In this document: positions 27,298 through 36,305 of the stretch, in pieces
How the letters are laid out: each line of letters begins with the position of its first letter
Numbering within the stretch: position 1 is the stretch's first letter
NCBI GenBank assembly: GCA_024692235.1
Contig: JAILMW010000018.1
Span: forward strand, 51,636 to 115,635
Reading direction: 5' to 3'
Source: Saccharofermentans sp.
Lineage (GTDB): Bacteria; Bacillota; Clostridia; Saccharofermentanales; Saccharofermentanaceae
DNA: 64,000 bases
Translations under genes and position numbers: made by a program
The notes under the pieces: model-generated
The model's database searches: none
Told to the model about the DNA's origin: nothing
What the model saw: only the letters and a program-made list of their open reading frames with translations

Positions 27298-29211
27298 TCA
27301 GTTAAGCTTAACCTTCTTAAGATCCTCGAGCCATACCTTGGACGAAGCATCGGAAGGCATTCTCCAGTCTCCTCTCGGTGACAATGTAACAGTACCTACC
27401 TTAGGTCCGTCAGGAAGACATGAACGCTTGAACTGCTGCATAAAGAAGCGCTTGATAAATACTTCTTCCCACTTATAGATAGTCTCGGGATCATACGCAC
27501 CGTCAAATGCGACCTTGGCGATCCTGTAGATCTTCGAAGGAGAGAAAGCAAATCTCAGGAAATAGTACATAAAGAAGTCGTGAAGCTCGTAAGGTCCTAC
27601 AAGATCTTCAGTCTTCTGAGAGATCGTGCCGTCTGCCGTAGGAGGCAAAAGCTCGGGGGATACGGGAGTATCTACTACATCCTTTAATACCTTGGACAGG
27701 TTCTCGTCAATAGATGCAGTTCTCTCAGACTCATAGGATACAAGATATCTGACAAGAGTCTTAGGGATAGAGCAATTAACGCCGTACATGGACATATGAT
27801 CGCCGTTATATGTAGCCCAGCCGAGAGCAAGCTCCGAGAGATCTCCTGTACCGATAACGATACCTCCCGCCTGGTTTGCGATATCCATAATGACCTGGGT
27901 CCTCTCTCTTGCCTGAGAATTCTCGTAAGTAACGTCGTGTACTTCAGGGTCATGCTCAATGTCTCTGAAATGGATATTAACGGCATCCTTGATATTGACT
28001 TCCTTCAAGGTAACTCCGTAAGCATTCGCAAGCTCAACTGAGTTATTCTTGGTTCTTGCCGTAGTACCGAAGCAGGGCATCGTTACGGCTATTATTCCCT
28101 TTCGATCAAGTCCTAATCTGTCGAAAGCATGTACTGCGACAATAAGTGCAAGAGTAGAATCCAGTCCTCCGGAAAGGCCTACTACCGCCGTCTTGCCGTT
28201 AATATGGTGAAGTCTTGTAGCAAGACCCATAGCCTGCATGGTGATTATCTCTTCGCAACGTCTCTCAAGATCCCCCTTCATGCGAGGAACGAAAGGCGTC
28301 CTGGGGAAGTCCCTCTTAAGCTTAAGATCTGCCTTAGGGGCAGTATCGAAGATGACCTTGGAGATATTATCGTCAGTCTCGAAAGTATTGGCCCTCTGCC
28401 TCTCATGGGAAAGCCTCTTTAAGTCTATATCGGCATATATAACTTCCTTGTCGCCGAACTTAACGGTCTCGGCAAGGATCGAACCGTTCTCTGCTATAAG
28501 ATCATGACCTGCAAAGACCATATCCTGTGTGGACTCTCCGAATCCGCAGTCAGAATAGATATAAGCTCCGAGAGTACGGGCGCTGTTCATGGAAACAAGC
28601 TTTCTTCTGTATTCGCTCTTACCTATTACTTCATCGGATGCAGAGAGATTACAAATGATCATGGCACCGTTAACTGCATAGTTAACAGAAGGAGGATCAG
28701 GGACCCATAAGTCCTCGCAGATCTCTACAGCGAAAGAGAAATCCTTATATGTCTCATTCTCGAAGATGATATTACCGAATAAGATGCCGTCTGATGTCTC
28801 TGAGATGCCTTCAAAAGGAGTGAAATGACGAAGCTCATAGAACTCGGAGTAATTAGGGATGAACCTCTTGGGTACAAGACCTAAGATATTGCCCTTGGAG
28901 ATAACTGCGCCTACGTTATAAAGCTTACCTTCAAATCTGTAAGGAAGTCCTACTACAGAAACGATATTGGTATCTGCAGTCTTCTCGGTTATATCAAGGA
29001 GCGCCTCATAAGCAGCATCTGTGAATGTGTCCTGGTGGAAAAGATCACCGCAAGTATATCCGGTTATGGAAAGTTCGGGAAAAACTATAAGAGAACAATC
29101 TTCGCTTGAAGCATCCTTGATAAGTCTGATTATCTGATCGCGGTTATACTCGATATCCGTGACCCTTGTCTTAGGTGTAGCAGCTGCAACTCTTATAAAT
29201 CCGTCTTTCAT
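27298..29211 (-). CDS. nadE: glutamine-dependent NAD+ synthase
   Basis: This 637-residue two-domain enzyme makes NAD from deamido-NAD, ATP and glutamine. The N-terminal nitrilase-like glutaminase has the Glu (F-P-E-L-S-I-T-G-Y), Lys (P-K-R-F-I-P-N-Y-S-E-F-Y-E) and Cys (V-E-I-C-E-D-L-W-V-P) triad. The C-terminal synthetase has the P-loop G-L-S-G-G-L-D-S-T near residue 350. The start at 29211 is chosen because a TATAAT promoter box lies at 29242-29247, downstream of the next possible start at 29259, and GGAGAG precedes 29211. Confidence 0.97.
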   Translation of the reverse strand: MKDGFIRVAAATPKTRVTDIEYNRDQIIRLIKDASSEDCSLIVFPELSITGYTCGDLFHQDTFTDAAYEALLDITEKTADTNIVSVVGLPYRFEGKLYNVGAVISKGNILGLVPKRFIPNYSEFYELRHFTPFEGISETSDGILFGNIIFENETYKDFSFAVEICEDLWVPDPPSVNYAVNGAMIICNLSASDEVIGKSEYRRKLVSMNSARTLGAYIYSDCGFGESTQDMVFAGHDLIAENGSILAETVKFGDKEVIYADIDLKRLSHERQRANTFETDDNISKVIFDTAPKADLKLKRDFPRTPFVPRMKGDLERRCEEIITMQAMGLATRLHHINGKTAVVGLSGGLDSTLALIVAVHAFDRLGLDRKGIIAVTMPCFGTTARTKNNSVELANAYGVTLKEVNIKDAVNIHFRDIEHDPEVHDVTYENSQARERTQVIMDIANQAGGIVIGTGDLSELALGWATYNGDHMSMYGVNCSIPKTLVRYLVSYESERTASIDENLSKVLKDVVDTPVSPELLPPTADGTISQKTEDLVGPYELHDFFMYYFLRFAFSPSKIYRIAKVAFDGAYDPETIYKWEEVFIKRFFMQQFKRSCLPDGPKVGTVTLSPRGDWRMPSDASSKVWLEDLKKVKLN

Positions 29212-29241
29212 GGAAAACTCTCCTGTTCTTTGGTCACAGGT

Positions 29242-29269
29242 ATTATACATCGTATCCAAACTATGTAAA
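29242..29269 (-). promoter_or_regulatory. promoter of nadE
   Basis: Minus-strand TTTACA (29264-29269) and a perfect TATAAT (29242-29247) have a 16-base spacer. The position fixes the nadE start at 29211. Confidence 0.8.
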
Positions 29270-29281
29270 AGAAGCGCGCCT

Positions 29282-29470
29282 TTATCCCTCGTAGTGTCTT
29301 CTCAATTCTTCATAATTCTCAGGGATACCGAATCTGGCAAGATATCCGTTCTTATAATGAACATCATCGGCCATGATATCATTCATCTTATTTGTATATT
29401 CATCGAATATATTAAGATCTTTCCATGTTGAAGAATTGATGATCAGAACTACTGTTGCAACGATCATCAT
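29282..29470 (-). pseudogene. small one-helix membrane protein, possibly with a damaged start
   Basis: The visible frame codes 62 residues: a hydrophobic helix followed by a charged tail (N-G-Y-L-A-R-F-G-I-P-E-N-Y-E-E-L-R-R-H-Y-E-G). The same frame continues upstream in a good membrane-protein N-terminus (K-K-R-F-N-I-W-T-F-I-G-I-V), but no start codon exists there before a stop. A G6 run and ATG stand just upstream in another frame: one extra base in TTAAGAAG would join them as M-L-K-K-R-F-N. Either a one-base loss or read error broke it, or translation starts at the inner ATG without a clear ribosome site. Function unknown. Confidence 0.45.
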
Positions 29471-29608
29471 AACGATCCCGATAAATGTCCAGATATTAAA
29501 CCTCTTCTTAACATCCCCCCATTAGTATATATTGCAGTCATTGTATCAGACTCAGGCAGGATGCTTACCGGATAAACTCAATCACTTAATATACGGAAAA
29601 AATAAAAA

Positions 29609-29636
29609 GAACTGTCCCAAAAACATGAGACAGTTC
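29609..29636 (-). terminator. terminator after rpsO
   Basis: An 11-base-pair stem with one G-T pair (29609-29619 with 29626-29636) and a six-base loop is followed on the minus strand by TTTTTATTTTTT. It lies past the rpsO stop. Confidence 0.92.
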
Positions 29637-29672
29637 CTTATAGTTCTTCGATATACTAACTTGTAGCAGAGA

Positions 29673-29933
29673 TTACTTTCTGATTCCAAGCTTAGCGATG
29701 ATAGATCTGTATCTCTCGATGTCTACCTGTGCAAGATAGTCAAGGAGACCTCTTCTCTTACCAACCATCATAAGAAGTCCTCTTCTGGAGTGGTGGTCAC
29801 CCTTGTGAGTCTTAAGGTGTTCAGTAAGGTGATTGATCCTTGCTGTGAGAATTGCGATCTGAACCTCAGGGGATCCTGTGTCACCTTCCTTAAGAGCGTA
29901 CTCCTTGATGATCTCAGCCTTGTTAATTGCCAT
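29673..29933 (-). CDS. rpsO: 30S ribosomal protein S15
   Basis: S15 binds 16S rRNA at the central-domain three-way junction early in 30S assembly. The 86-residue sequence is typical: [31 protein letters not shown] and V-G-K-R-R. The ATG at 29933 is chosen because GGAGG lies 8 bases before it; the ATG two codons earlier is too close to that site. The leader contains an inverted repeat that may serve autoregulation, as known for S15 elsewhere. Unlike the common rpsO-pnp order, pnp is about 9 kb away. Confidence 0.97.
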   Translation of the reverse strand: MAINKAEIIKEYALKEGDTGSPEVQIAILTARINHLTEHLKTHKGDHHSRRGLLMMVGKRRGLLDYLAQVDIERYRSIIAKLGIRK

Positions 29934-29963
29934 TGTCATGTCCTCCATTTAAATTAATATCCT

Positions 29964-30003
29964 GTGACAAAGAAACGGTCGGACGATCCAATCTCTGTGT
30001 CAC
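29964..30003 (-). promoter_or_regulatory. inverted repeat in the rpsO leader, possible S15 binding structure
   Basis: GTGACA at one end (complement at 29998-30003) pairs with TGTCAC (29964-29969), closing a loop of about 28 bases that itself contains a short G/C-rich repeat. It sits just before the rpsO ribosome site. S15 represses its own mRNA in many bacteria through varied leader folds. The link is inference. Confidence 0.35.
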
Positions 30004-30030
30004 GGCAACTCAGAGATGATATCACATGCT

Positions 30031-30945
30031 TTATTCCTTTGCAAGCAAGGAATCTACGAATGCTTCGGGGTCGAAGTCCATAAGATCGTCCACACCCTCA
30101 CCGAGTCCTGCGAGAACGATCGGGACCTTAGCCGTATAAGCAACGGAGATGGCAACACCGCCCTTGGCACTGCCGTCAAGCTTAGTGATACCGACATAGT
30201 CAAGATCAACTGCCTCTGAGAAAGCTTCAGTCTGAAGGACCGCATTCTGACCGGTTGTAGCATCGATAATAAGAAGAGACTTAACATTAGCATCTGCCGC
30301 CTCCCTTGCAATGATCCTGTTGATCTTGGAAAGTTCTTCCATAAGGTTCTTCTTATTATGGAGCCTTCCTGCGGTATCTACGATAAGGATGTCGCTGCCT
30401 CTTGCCTGAGCCGCCTTTATGGCATCGTATACGACAGAAGCGGGATCGGAGCCCTCCGCATGAGAGATGACCGCTGTTGAAGTCCTCTCACCCCAAGCCT
30501 TCAGCTGCTCTACGGCTGCTGCTCTGAATGTATCTGCTGCAGCCATTATTACCTTCTTGCCCTCTGCCTTATATCTTGATGCAAGCTTACCTGCAGTAGT
30601 GGTCTTACCTGTTCCGTTAACGCCTACCATAAGGATGATATTAAGCTTTCCGGGAACGATATCTATCACGGTCTTCTCTCGAAGGATCTCGAGCATGAGC
30701 CTTTTGACTTCAGCCATAACACCCTCGTGGGAATCGTCGCCCGTCTTCTTGATGTATTCCTTGATACCGGAGATGATCTCCTCACTTGCAGCAACGCCGC
30801 AGTCGGCTCTTACCATGATCTCTTCGAAGTCATCCAGCATTTCCTCGTCGAACTTGCCGTGAGACGCTACAGTCTTGGTCCACTCTGCACTCCAGAAATC
30901 TCTTGTCTTCTGAAGACCTTTTTTAAATGCGTCAAATATGCCCAT
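30031..30945 (-). CDS. ftsY: signal recognition particle receptor FtsY
   Basis: FtsY is the membrane-associated GTPase that receives ribosome-SRP complexes for membrane protein insertion. The 304 residues comprise a helical N domain and a G domain: G1 G-V-N-G-T-G-K-T-T near 108, G2 D-T-F-R-A-A-A-V-E-Q-L, G3 D-T-A-G-R and G4 T-K-L-D-G-S-A-K-G-G. The acidic A domain found in E. coli is absent, as in many Firmicutes. It follows smc by 12 bases, in the standard rnc-smc-ftsY order. Confidence 0.98.
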   Translation of the reverse strand: MGIFDAFKKGLQKTRDFWSAEWTKTVASHGKFDEEMLDDFEEIMVRADCGVAASEEIISGIKEYIKKTGDDSHEGVMAEVKRLMLEILREKTVIDIVPGKLNIILMVGVNGTGKTTTAGKLASRYKAEGKKVIMAAADTFRAAAVEQLKAWGERTSTAVISHAEGSDPASVVYDAIKAAQARGSDILIVDTAGRLHNKKNLMEELSKINRIIAREAADANVKSLLIIDATTGQNAVLQTEAFSEAVDLDYVGITKLDGSAKGGVAISVAYTAKVPIVLAGLGEGVDDLMDFDPEAFVDSLLAKE

Positions 30946-30957
30946 TAATAATCTCCC

Positions 30958-33900
30958 TTATTGTATTCTCATGGAGAGGATCTTGGAGATACCTCTCTCC
31001 TGCATGGTTACACCGTACATCCTGTCACAGGCTTCCATCGTACCCTTTCTGTGAGTAACGAGGATGAACTGAGACCTTACGCAGTACCTTCTTACGAAGT
31101 CCGTAAACCTTGAGACATTAACATCATCAAGAGCAGCCTCGACCTCATCGAGGATAACGAAAGGCGACGGTCTGAGCTGAAGTATCGCAAAGAGAAGCGC
31201 AATAGCCGTAAGACATCTCTCACCGCCTGAAAGAAGAGTCAGGCTCTGAAGCTTCTTTCCGGGAGGCTGAGCCTTTATCTCTATACCGCAGTTCAAGACA
31301 TCCTCTTCGTTCTCAAGGACTATCTCTGCGGAACCGCCGTTAAAGAGATCCGTAAATACTGTCTTGAAGTTTTCGTTTATGGTCGTGAACTGGTCTATAA
31401 ACTGAGTCTTCATCTCTTCTATAAGCTCGGCGATGACCTTCTCAAGATTGGTCTTAGCTTCAACGATATCATTTCGCTGACCCATCATGAACTCGTATCT
31501 CTCGCTTATCTCCTTATACTCCTCGATGGAGTTCATATTAACGGGACCTAAAGCCTTGATCTTACCCTTAAGTGAAGATATGAGCTTCACGGTCTCGTTT
31601 ATATTCTCTACGGGAGGATACTTGCCGGCGACATTATCGTACGTAGTCTCATAGTCCTCCCAGAGTCTGTTCTTGGAGAAATCGATATCGGTAATATATT
31701 TCTCGTACTTAGATACAAGAGAATTATACTTATCTCTTAAAAGATTGATTCCGTCATTGATCTCGGTAAGCTTAGCTACGAAGCCGGATCTCTCCTTCTC
31801 TATGGCGTTCTTCTCCTCATTTAGCTTTCTTATCTCTTCGCTCATAGATTCATATACGGACTTCATCTTCTCGGAAGATGTCTTCTGCTCTTCGATAGTC
31901 TTCTTCAGAGCCTCGGAATCAGAAACATCTTTCTGCCTGTCAGAAGCAAGCTCTGACAGTTCCTGCTGAGCCTTGGAAAGCTCTTCCTTAATGTGAGAAG
32001 CAAGGTTCAATACACCGTTACGTTCAGCAAGGATCCTCTCGGATTCCGTATTACCCTTACTTATCTTCTCGCGAAGTTCATCGAGCTTAGCATTAAATTC
32101 CTTGTTCTTATTGTCACTTCGAACGATATCTTCTCTGTAATCTGAAAGCTCGCCCTCAGTCTCCTTGACGATCTGGCCTAATTCCTCAAGATCATCCTGA
32201 AGCTTAAGCTTATCTGCGGAGATATCGTGGATCAGCTTCTCAGAATCAACGATACCGCTCTCAAGTTCTTCAAGCCTGGAAGCAACGTTCCTGTATTCTG
32301 ATTCAGCCTTGACTCTCTCCATGGCAAAATACTTAAGCTGCTCACCGAGCTGCTCTATCTCGCGCTTGATATCGCCTGTAGTCTCATCAAGTTCCTGTCT
32401 CTTAGCTTCTGATACGGAAAGCCTCTGCTCGGTCTTAACGAGCTTATCTTTAAGATCTTCGATCTCCCTTGCTCTTCCGAGGATACCCGCAGAATCTCTT
32501 CTCACGGATCCGCCTGTAAGGGAACCGCCCGCATTGATGCAGTCACCCTCTAATGTAATGACCTTAACGGAATGAGAAGCTTCTCTTGCTATGACTCTGG
32601 CGTCCTCCATAGTCTCGCAGATAAGGATCTTACCTAAGAGATTATCAACTATGTCGTTGATCTCTTTGGGGTTATCGACAAGATCCGATGCTATGCCGAT
32701 ATAACCGTGCTTACGCTGGCATCCTGCGATAACATTACGGTCGATGCTCCTGGGCTTAATGTTCTCTATTGGAAGGAAAGTAACACGGCCGAGCCTTTTT
32801 GTCTTTAAGACATCGATAAGGTCTGCTGCATTCTTCTCCGTCTTAGTTACTACGTTGTGGATAGCTGAAGCGAGAGCGATCTCGATCGCTGTCTCATATT
32901 CCTTCTTGGTGGATATAAGATCACCGATGACACCGACTATACCGTGGCTGTTCTCACCGACTTCGTTGAAGAGCCTTCTTACGGATTCCTGATAACCCTC
33001 TTTACGGGACTCTAAGTCCTGCAAGAGCTTAAGTCTTGCCTTATCGCTGACAAAAGCTCTGTTATCTTTCTCATATTCTGCAAGGAGCTTACTTTCTTCA
33101 GCAGACAGTTTCTTGAGTTTCTCTTCTCTTGATGTCATGTCGGAAGTAACTTCGCCTTCCTTCTCCATCATATCGTGCCAAGCGGCATCAGCTTCCTTAA
33201 GCTTAGCCTCCATCTCAGCCTTAAGGCTTGAGGACACCTGTCTGTTGTTAGTTAATTCGCGAAGCCTGTCTTCCATTGCTGCTATCTGTGCAGAAGCGGA
33301 AGTCATCTTCTCCTTTGTATCGAGCAATTCGTTAGTCTTATTCTCGATATTCTTTCTGATACTGTCATTGCTCTTCTCGGAATTTTTGAATTCCTCAAGG
33401 AGCACATCCTTCTGAGCGATTATCTCTTCTGTACTCTTCTTCTCGGAATTAGCCTGTTCCAAGAGCGCATCAGCCTTAGAGATCCTGTCGGCATAGTCAT
33501 TCTTGAGCCTCTCGATCTCTTCTCCAAGTTCCTTCTCTTCGGTATCGGAATTAGCGATGCTGTCTGTAAGCTGTCTTAATCGCTCTTCATTTATCTTTAT
33601 ATCACTTACGGTATCATGCATCTCCTCTGTGACATCAGATAATTCCTGTCTCTTGTCCTCTATCTTATCGTCGAGTTCTTCAGACCTTCTTGTAAGCTCG
33701 GAGTTATTCTCTCTGAACTCGATATAACGGTCTTCCTGCTCCTTGATCTCCGCTTCGAGCTTCTCCTTAACAGAGCCCGAATCACCCATGGCATTATTGG
33801 CATCATCGATCCTTCTTACCAGGAGAGCGATATCGTTCTCCTTCAATGACTCATATGCCTTATGGTAAGCAACAGCCTTCTCGGACTGCTCTTTCAAAGG

Positions 33901-34509
33901 TCCTATACGTTCTGAGAGCTCATTTAGGATATCGTCGATACGAACAAGGTTCTGCTCTGTGGAATTAAGCTTTCTCTCAGCTTCTTCCTTCCTGACCTTG
34001 AACTTAACGATACCGGAAGCTTCCTCTATAACTCTTCGTCTGTCCTCAGACTTAGTGGAAAGGATCTCGTCAACTCGGCCCTGTCCTACGATGGAATAAC
34101 CGTCCTTACCAAGACCTGTATCAAGAAAGAGACCTACTATATCCTTGAGCCTGCAGTTGACGTGATTGATCTGGTACTCACTCTCGCCTGAGCGATAGAG
34201 CCTTCTTGTGATCTGGATCTCGCCGTATTCATAATCAAGGAAATGGTCAGTATTATCGAAAGTCAGGGAAACCTCGGCATAGTTCATGGCCTTCCTGGAC
34301 TGCGTACCGTTGAAGATGACATCTTCCATCTTGCCGCCTCGGAGAGTCTTGACACTCTGTTCACCCAATACCCATCTGATGGCATCGGTAACATTGGACT
34401 TTCCGCTTCCGTTAGGACCGACGACAGCGGTCATACCCTGATCAAACTCGATCAGAGTGTATTCCGGGAATGATTTGAATCCCTGGATCTCCAGCTTCTT
34501 TAAATACAT
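30958..34509 (-). CDS. smc: chromosome segregation protein SMC
   Basis: SMC is the ATPase core of the condensin-like complex that compacts and separates chromosomes. The 1183 residues have the Walker A head G-P-N-G-S-G-K-S-N near 32-40, a long first coiled coil, the hinge around 520-640 (with L-T-G-G-S-V-R-R), a second coiled coil, and the C-terminal head with signature L-L-S-G-G-E-R near 1090 and Walker B V-I-L-D-E-V-E-A-A-L-D-D. Full length. A minus-strand promoter lies just before it, so it need not depend only on rnc transcription. Confidence 0.98.
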   Translation of the reverse strand: MYLKKLEIQGFKSFPEYTLIEFDQGMTAVVGPNGSGKSNVTDAIRWVLGEQSVKTLRGGKMEDVIFNGTQSRKAMNYAEVSLTFDNTDHFLDYEYGEIQITRRLYRSGESEYQINHVNCRLKDIVGLFLDTGLGKDGYSIVGQGRVDEILSTKSEDRRRVIEEASGIVKFKVRKEEAERKLNSTEQNLVRIDDILNELSERIGPLKEQSEKAVAYHKAYESLKENDIALLVRRIDDANNAMGDSGSVKEKLEAEIKEQEDRYIEFRENNSELTRRSEELDDKIEDKRQELSDVTEEMHDTVSDIKINEERLRQLTDSIANSDTEEKELGEEIERLKNDYADRISKADALLEQANSEKKSTEEIIAQKDVLLEEFKNSEKSNDSIRKNIENKTNELLDTKEKMTSASAQIAAMEDRLRELTNNRQVSSSLKAEMEAKLKEADAAWHDMMEKEGEVTSDMTSREEKLKKLSAEESKLLAEYEKDNRAFVSDKARLKLLQDLESRKEGYQESVRRLFNEVGENSHGIVGVIGDLISTKKEYETAIEIALASAIHNVVTKTEKNAADLIDVLKTKRLGRVTFLPIENIKPRSIDRNVIAGCQRKHGYIGIASDLVDNPKEINDIVDNLLGKILICETMEDARVIAREASHSVKVITLEGDCINAGGSLTGGSVRRDSAGILGRAREIEDLKDKLVKTEQRLSVSEAKRQELDETTGDIKREIEQLGEQLKYFAMERVKAESEYRNVASRLEELESGIVDSEKLIHDISADKLKLQDDLEELGQIVKETEGELSDYREDIVRSDNKNKEFNAKLDELREKISKGNTESERILAERNGVLNLASHIKEELSKAQQELSELASDRQKDVSDSEALKKTIEEQKTSSEKMKSVYESMSEEIRKLNEEKNAIEKERSGFVAKLTEINDGINLLRDKYNSLVSKYEKYITDIDFSKNRLWEDYETTYDNVAGKYPPVENINETVKLISSLKGKIKALGPVNMNSIEEYKEISERYEFMMGQRNDIVEAKTNLEKVIAELIEEMKTQFIDQFTTINENFKTVFTDLFNGGSAEIVLENEEDVLNCGIEIKAQPPGKKLQSLTLLSGGERCLTAIALLFAILQLRPSPFVILDEVEAALDDVNVSRFTDFVRRYCVRSQFILVTHRKGTMEACDRMYGVTMQERGISKILSMRIQ

Positions 34510-34543
34510 TAAGACCTTGGTTCTTTCTAAAGATTAGCGATTA

Positions 34544-34552
34544 ATTATATCA
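34544..34552 (-). promoter_or_regulatory. extended -10 promoter before smc
   Basis: Minus-strand TGA-TATAAT (34544-34552) is an extended -10 element about 35 bases before the smc ATG. No good -35 is seen, which extended -10 promoters tolerate. Confidence 0.5.
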
Positions 34553-34568
34553 CAAAGAAGAGCCTTTA

Positions 34569-35276
34569 TCAGCCGTACATCTCCTGATATACGCTTATTG
34601 AAGCCTCTGCAGCTCTCTGCTCAGCTTCCTTCTTACTGTGGCCCTTCGCCCTTGCGAGGAAATTATCGTCTGCATAGACTTCGACCTCAAACTCACGAAG
34701 ATGAGCAGGTCCCGATTCACCTACAAGAACGAATTCGATCTTATGCTGCTTATTCTTCATCTGAGCTATCTCAAGGAGTCTGCTCTTATAGTCAAGGAAG
34801 ATCTTGCCGTCTACCGCATCCTTGATCGTCTGATCAAGATTAGTAAGCACTACTCTTTCCGCTTCAGCGAAACCGCCGTCAAAATAAACTGCAGCGATAA
34901 TAGACTCGAATGCGTCAGCTAATGTGGAATCCTTCTCAGTGCCGCCTGTCTGAGCCTCACCCTTACCTAAGAGAAGATAACTTCCCATATCGAGCTTTCT
35001 TGCTACTGCGGCAAAAGATCTCTCGCATACAATGATACTTCTGGTCTTAGACAGATAGCCTTCATCTGCTTCGGGCTTTAATTCGTAGAGCTTCTGACCG
35101 ATCACAAGATCCATCACAGCATCACCTATATATTCGAGCCTCTGATTTGAACGGAAATGTCCCATATTGTGTTCAAAAACATAGGTGGTGTGTGTAAATG
35201 CAAGTGTCAGAAGATCTCTGTCCTTGAATGAGTAACCGAGTGCCCTCTCGAACTCACCTGTACTTAAATCCTTCAT
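34569..35276 (-). CDS. rnc: ribonuclease III
   Basis: RNase III cuts double-stranded RNA in rRNA and mRNA processing, as a homodimer. Residues 46-56 carry the signature R-L-E-Y-I-G-D-A-V-M-D with catalytic acidic residues, and D-A-F-E-S-I-I-A-A-V near 120 gives the second acidic cluster. A dsRNA-binding domain fills about 165-235, ending in K-G-H-S-K-K-E-A-E-Q-R-A-A. The 235-residue length is normal. It sits between acpP and smc. Confidence 0.98.
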   Translation of the reverse strand: MKDLSTGEFERALGYSFKDRDLLTLAFTHTTYVFEHNMGHFRSNQRLEYIGDAVMDLVIGQKLYELKPEADEGYLSKTRSIIVCERSFAAVARKLDMGSYLLLGKGEAQTGGTEKDSTLADAFESIIAAVYFDGGFAEAERVVLTNLDQTIKDAVDGKIFLDYKSRLLEIAQMKNKQHKIEFVLVGESGPAHLREFEVEVYADDNFLARAKGHSKKEAEQRAAEASISVYQEMYG

Positions 35277-35295
35277 AACTCACCTTTATATAAAG

Positions 35296-35326
35296 AAAGG
35301 CTGAATGCCATAAGCATCCAGCCTTT
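35296..35326 (-). terminator. terminator or attenuator between acpP and rnc
   Basis: A 13-base-pair stem with one internal G-T pair on the minus strand (35296-35308 with 35314-35326) is followed by TTTCTTTATA. It follows acpP and would let acpP be made in excess of rnc. Confidence 0.75.
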
Positions 35327-35345
35327 ACTTCGAATTACATATTAA

Positions 35346-35588
35346 TTATTCTGCAAGGCTCTTGATGTACTCAACTGCATCACCAACTGTGCCAACCTTT
35401 TCAGCAACTTCGTCGGGGATGGAAACATCGAACTCCTGCTCCATAGCCATAACGAGCTCAACCATGTCAAGAGAATCTGCGTTCAAATCATCTACAAAAG
35501 ATGAATCCATTGTGATCTTATCCTCTTCAACACCAAGCTGATCTACGATCATAGACTTAATGCTCTCGAATAATTCTTCATTTGTCAT
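35346..35588 (-). CDS. acpP: acyl carrier protein
   Basis: ACP carries growing fatty acids on a phosphopantetheine arm. The 80-residue acidic protein contains the attachment motif [10 protein letters not shown], in which the serine is modified. It normally feeds fatty acid and phospholipid synthesis; plsX and fab genes, often upstream, are not present here. A strong promoter and a palindrome lie in front, and a terminator separates it from rnc. Confidence 0.98.
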   Translation of the reverse strand: MTNEELFESIKSMIVDQLGVEEDKITMDSSFVDDLNADSLDMVELVMAMEQEFDVSIPDEVAEKVGTVGDAVEYIKSLAE

Positions 35589-35602
35589 AATTTAATACCT
35601 CC

Positions 35603-35617
35603 GTATGATTGTCATAC
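35603..35617. promoter_or_regulatory. perfect palindrome in the acpP leader, possible operator
   Basis: GTATGA-TTG-TCATAC (6-3-6, perfect) lies between the acpP -10 box and its ribosome site. This is a natural place for a repressor or a small RNA hairpin. It does not match the FapR or FabT consensus that I know. Confidence 0.4.
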
Positions 35618-35629
35618 AATCTATCAATA

Positions 35630-35658
35630 CTTTTAATGTAACGAACTAGAATTGTCAA
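35630..35658 (-). promoter_or_regulatory. promoter of acpP
   Basis: A perfect minus-strand TTGACA (35653-35658) is 17 bases from TAAAAG (35630-35635). The start site would fall just before the palindrome. Confidence 0.75.
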
Positions 35659-35681
35659 TAGATATTTTAAGAAAAACTATA

Positions 35682-36305
35682 TCAGTCTGCATTCTTGAAG
35701 TAACTGAGATTCTTCAGAAGATAATCCATGCCCGAGATTATGGTCATGATAACGCAGATAAGGAACAATACATCACCGATGATCGTGATGGCATTTACTG
35801 GATAATTTGCATAGTCATATGAGAAACCGCCTATCTTAAGGATCGTAGGTTCGAACATAAGATAGATGATGGCGATCATCTGTGTAGTAGTCTTGATCTT
35901 ACCGATCATCTTGGCAGCCATGACTACGCCCTTCTCGGCAGCAAGCATCCTGATACCGGTTACCATGAATTCACGAAGGATTATTATGGCAAGAAGCCAT
36001 GCTGATACTCTGTGAAGCTCTACAAAAGCGATAAGGATCGCGATAACGAGCATCTTATCTGCAAGTGAATCAAGGAACTTACCGAGATTAGTGATAAGAT
36101 TGTATTTTCTGGCGATCTTACCGTCAGCCATATCGGTTAAAGATGCAACGATAAATACGATAGCCGCGATGAGCATACCGTGTGTGGCAATAAACGAATT
36201 CCAGCCCTGGGGCTCAAATCCGTAGATGCTTACAGGCAGCATAAAGATCATTGTAACGGGAATGAGGATGATCCTCAAAAGTGATAATTTATTAGGCAGA
36301 TTCAT
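35682..36305 (-). CDS. pgsA: CDP-diacylglycerol-glycerol-3-phosphate 3-phosphatidyltransferase
   Basis: This membrane enzyme makes phosphatidylglycerol phosphate. The 207 residues hold about five to six helices and the CDP-alcohol phosphotransferase motif D-G-x2-A-R-x8-G-x3-D-x3-D, seen as D-G-K-I-A-R ... G-K-F-L-D-S-L-A-D. The start codon overlaps the rimO stop by 4 bases, so the two are translated together, a common Firmicutes pairing. Confidence 0.96.
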   Translation of the reverse strand: MNLPNKLSLLRIILIPVTMIFMLPVSIYGFEPQGWNSFIATHGMLIAAIVFIVASLTDMADGKIARKYNLITNLGKFLDSLADKMLVIAILIAFVELHRVSAWLLAIIILREFMVTGIRMLAAEKGVVMAAKMIGKIKTTTQMIAIIYLMFEPTILKIGGFSYDYANYPVNAITIIGDVLFLICVIMTIISGMDYLLKNLSYFKNAD

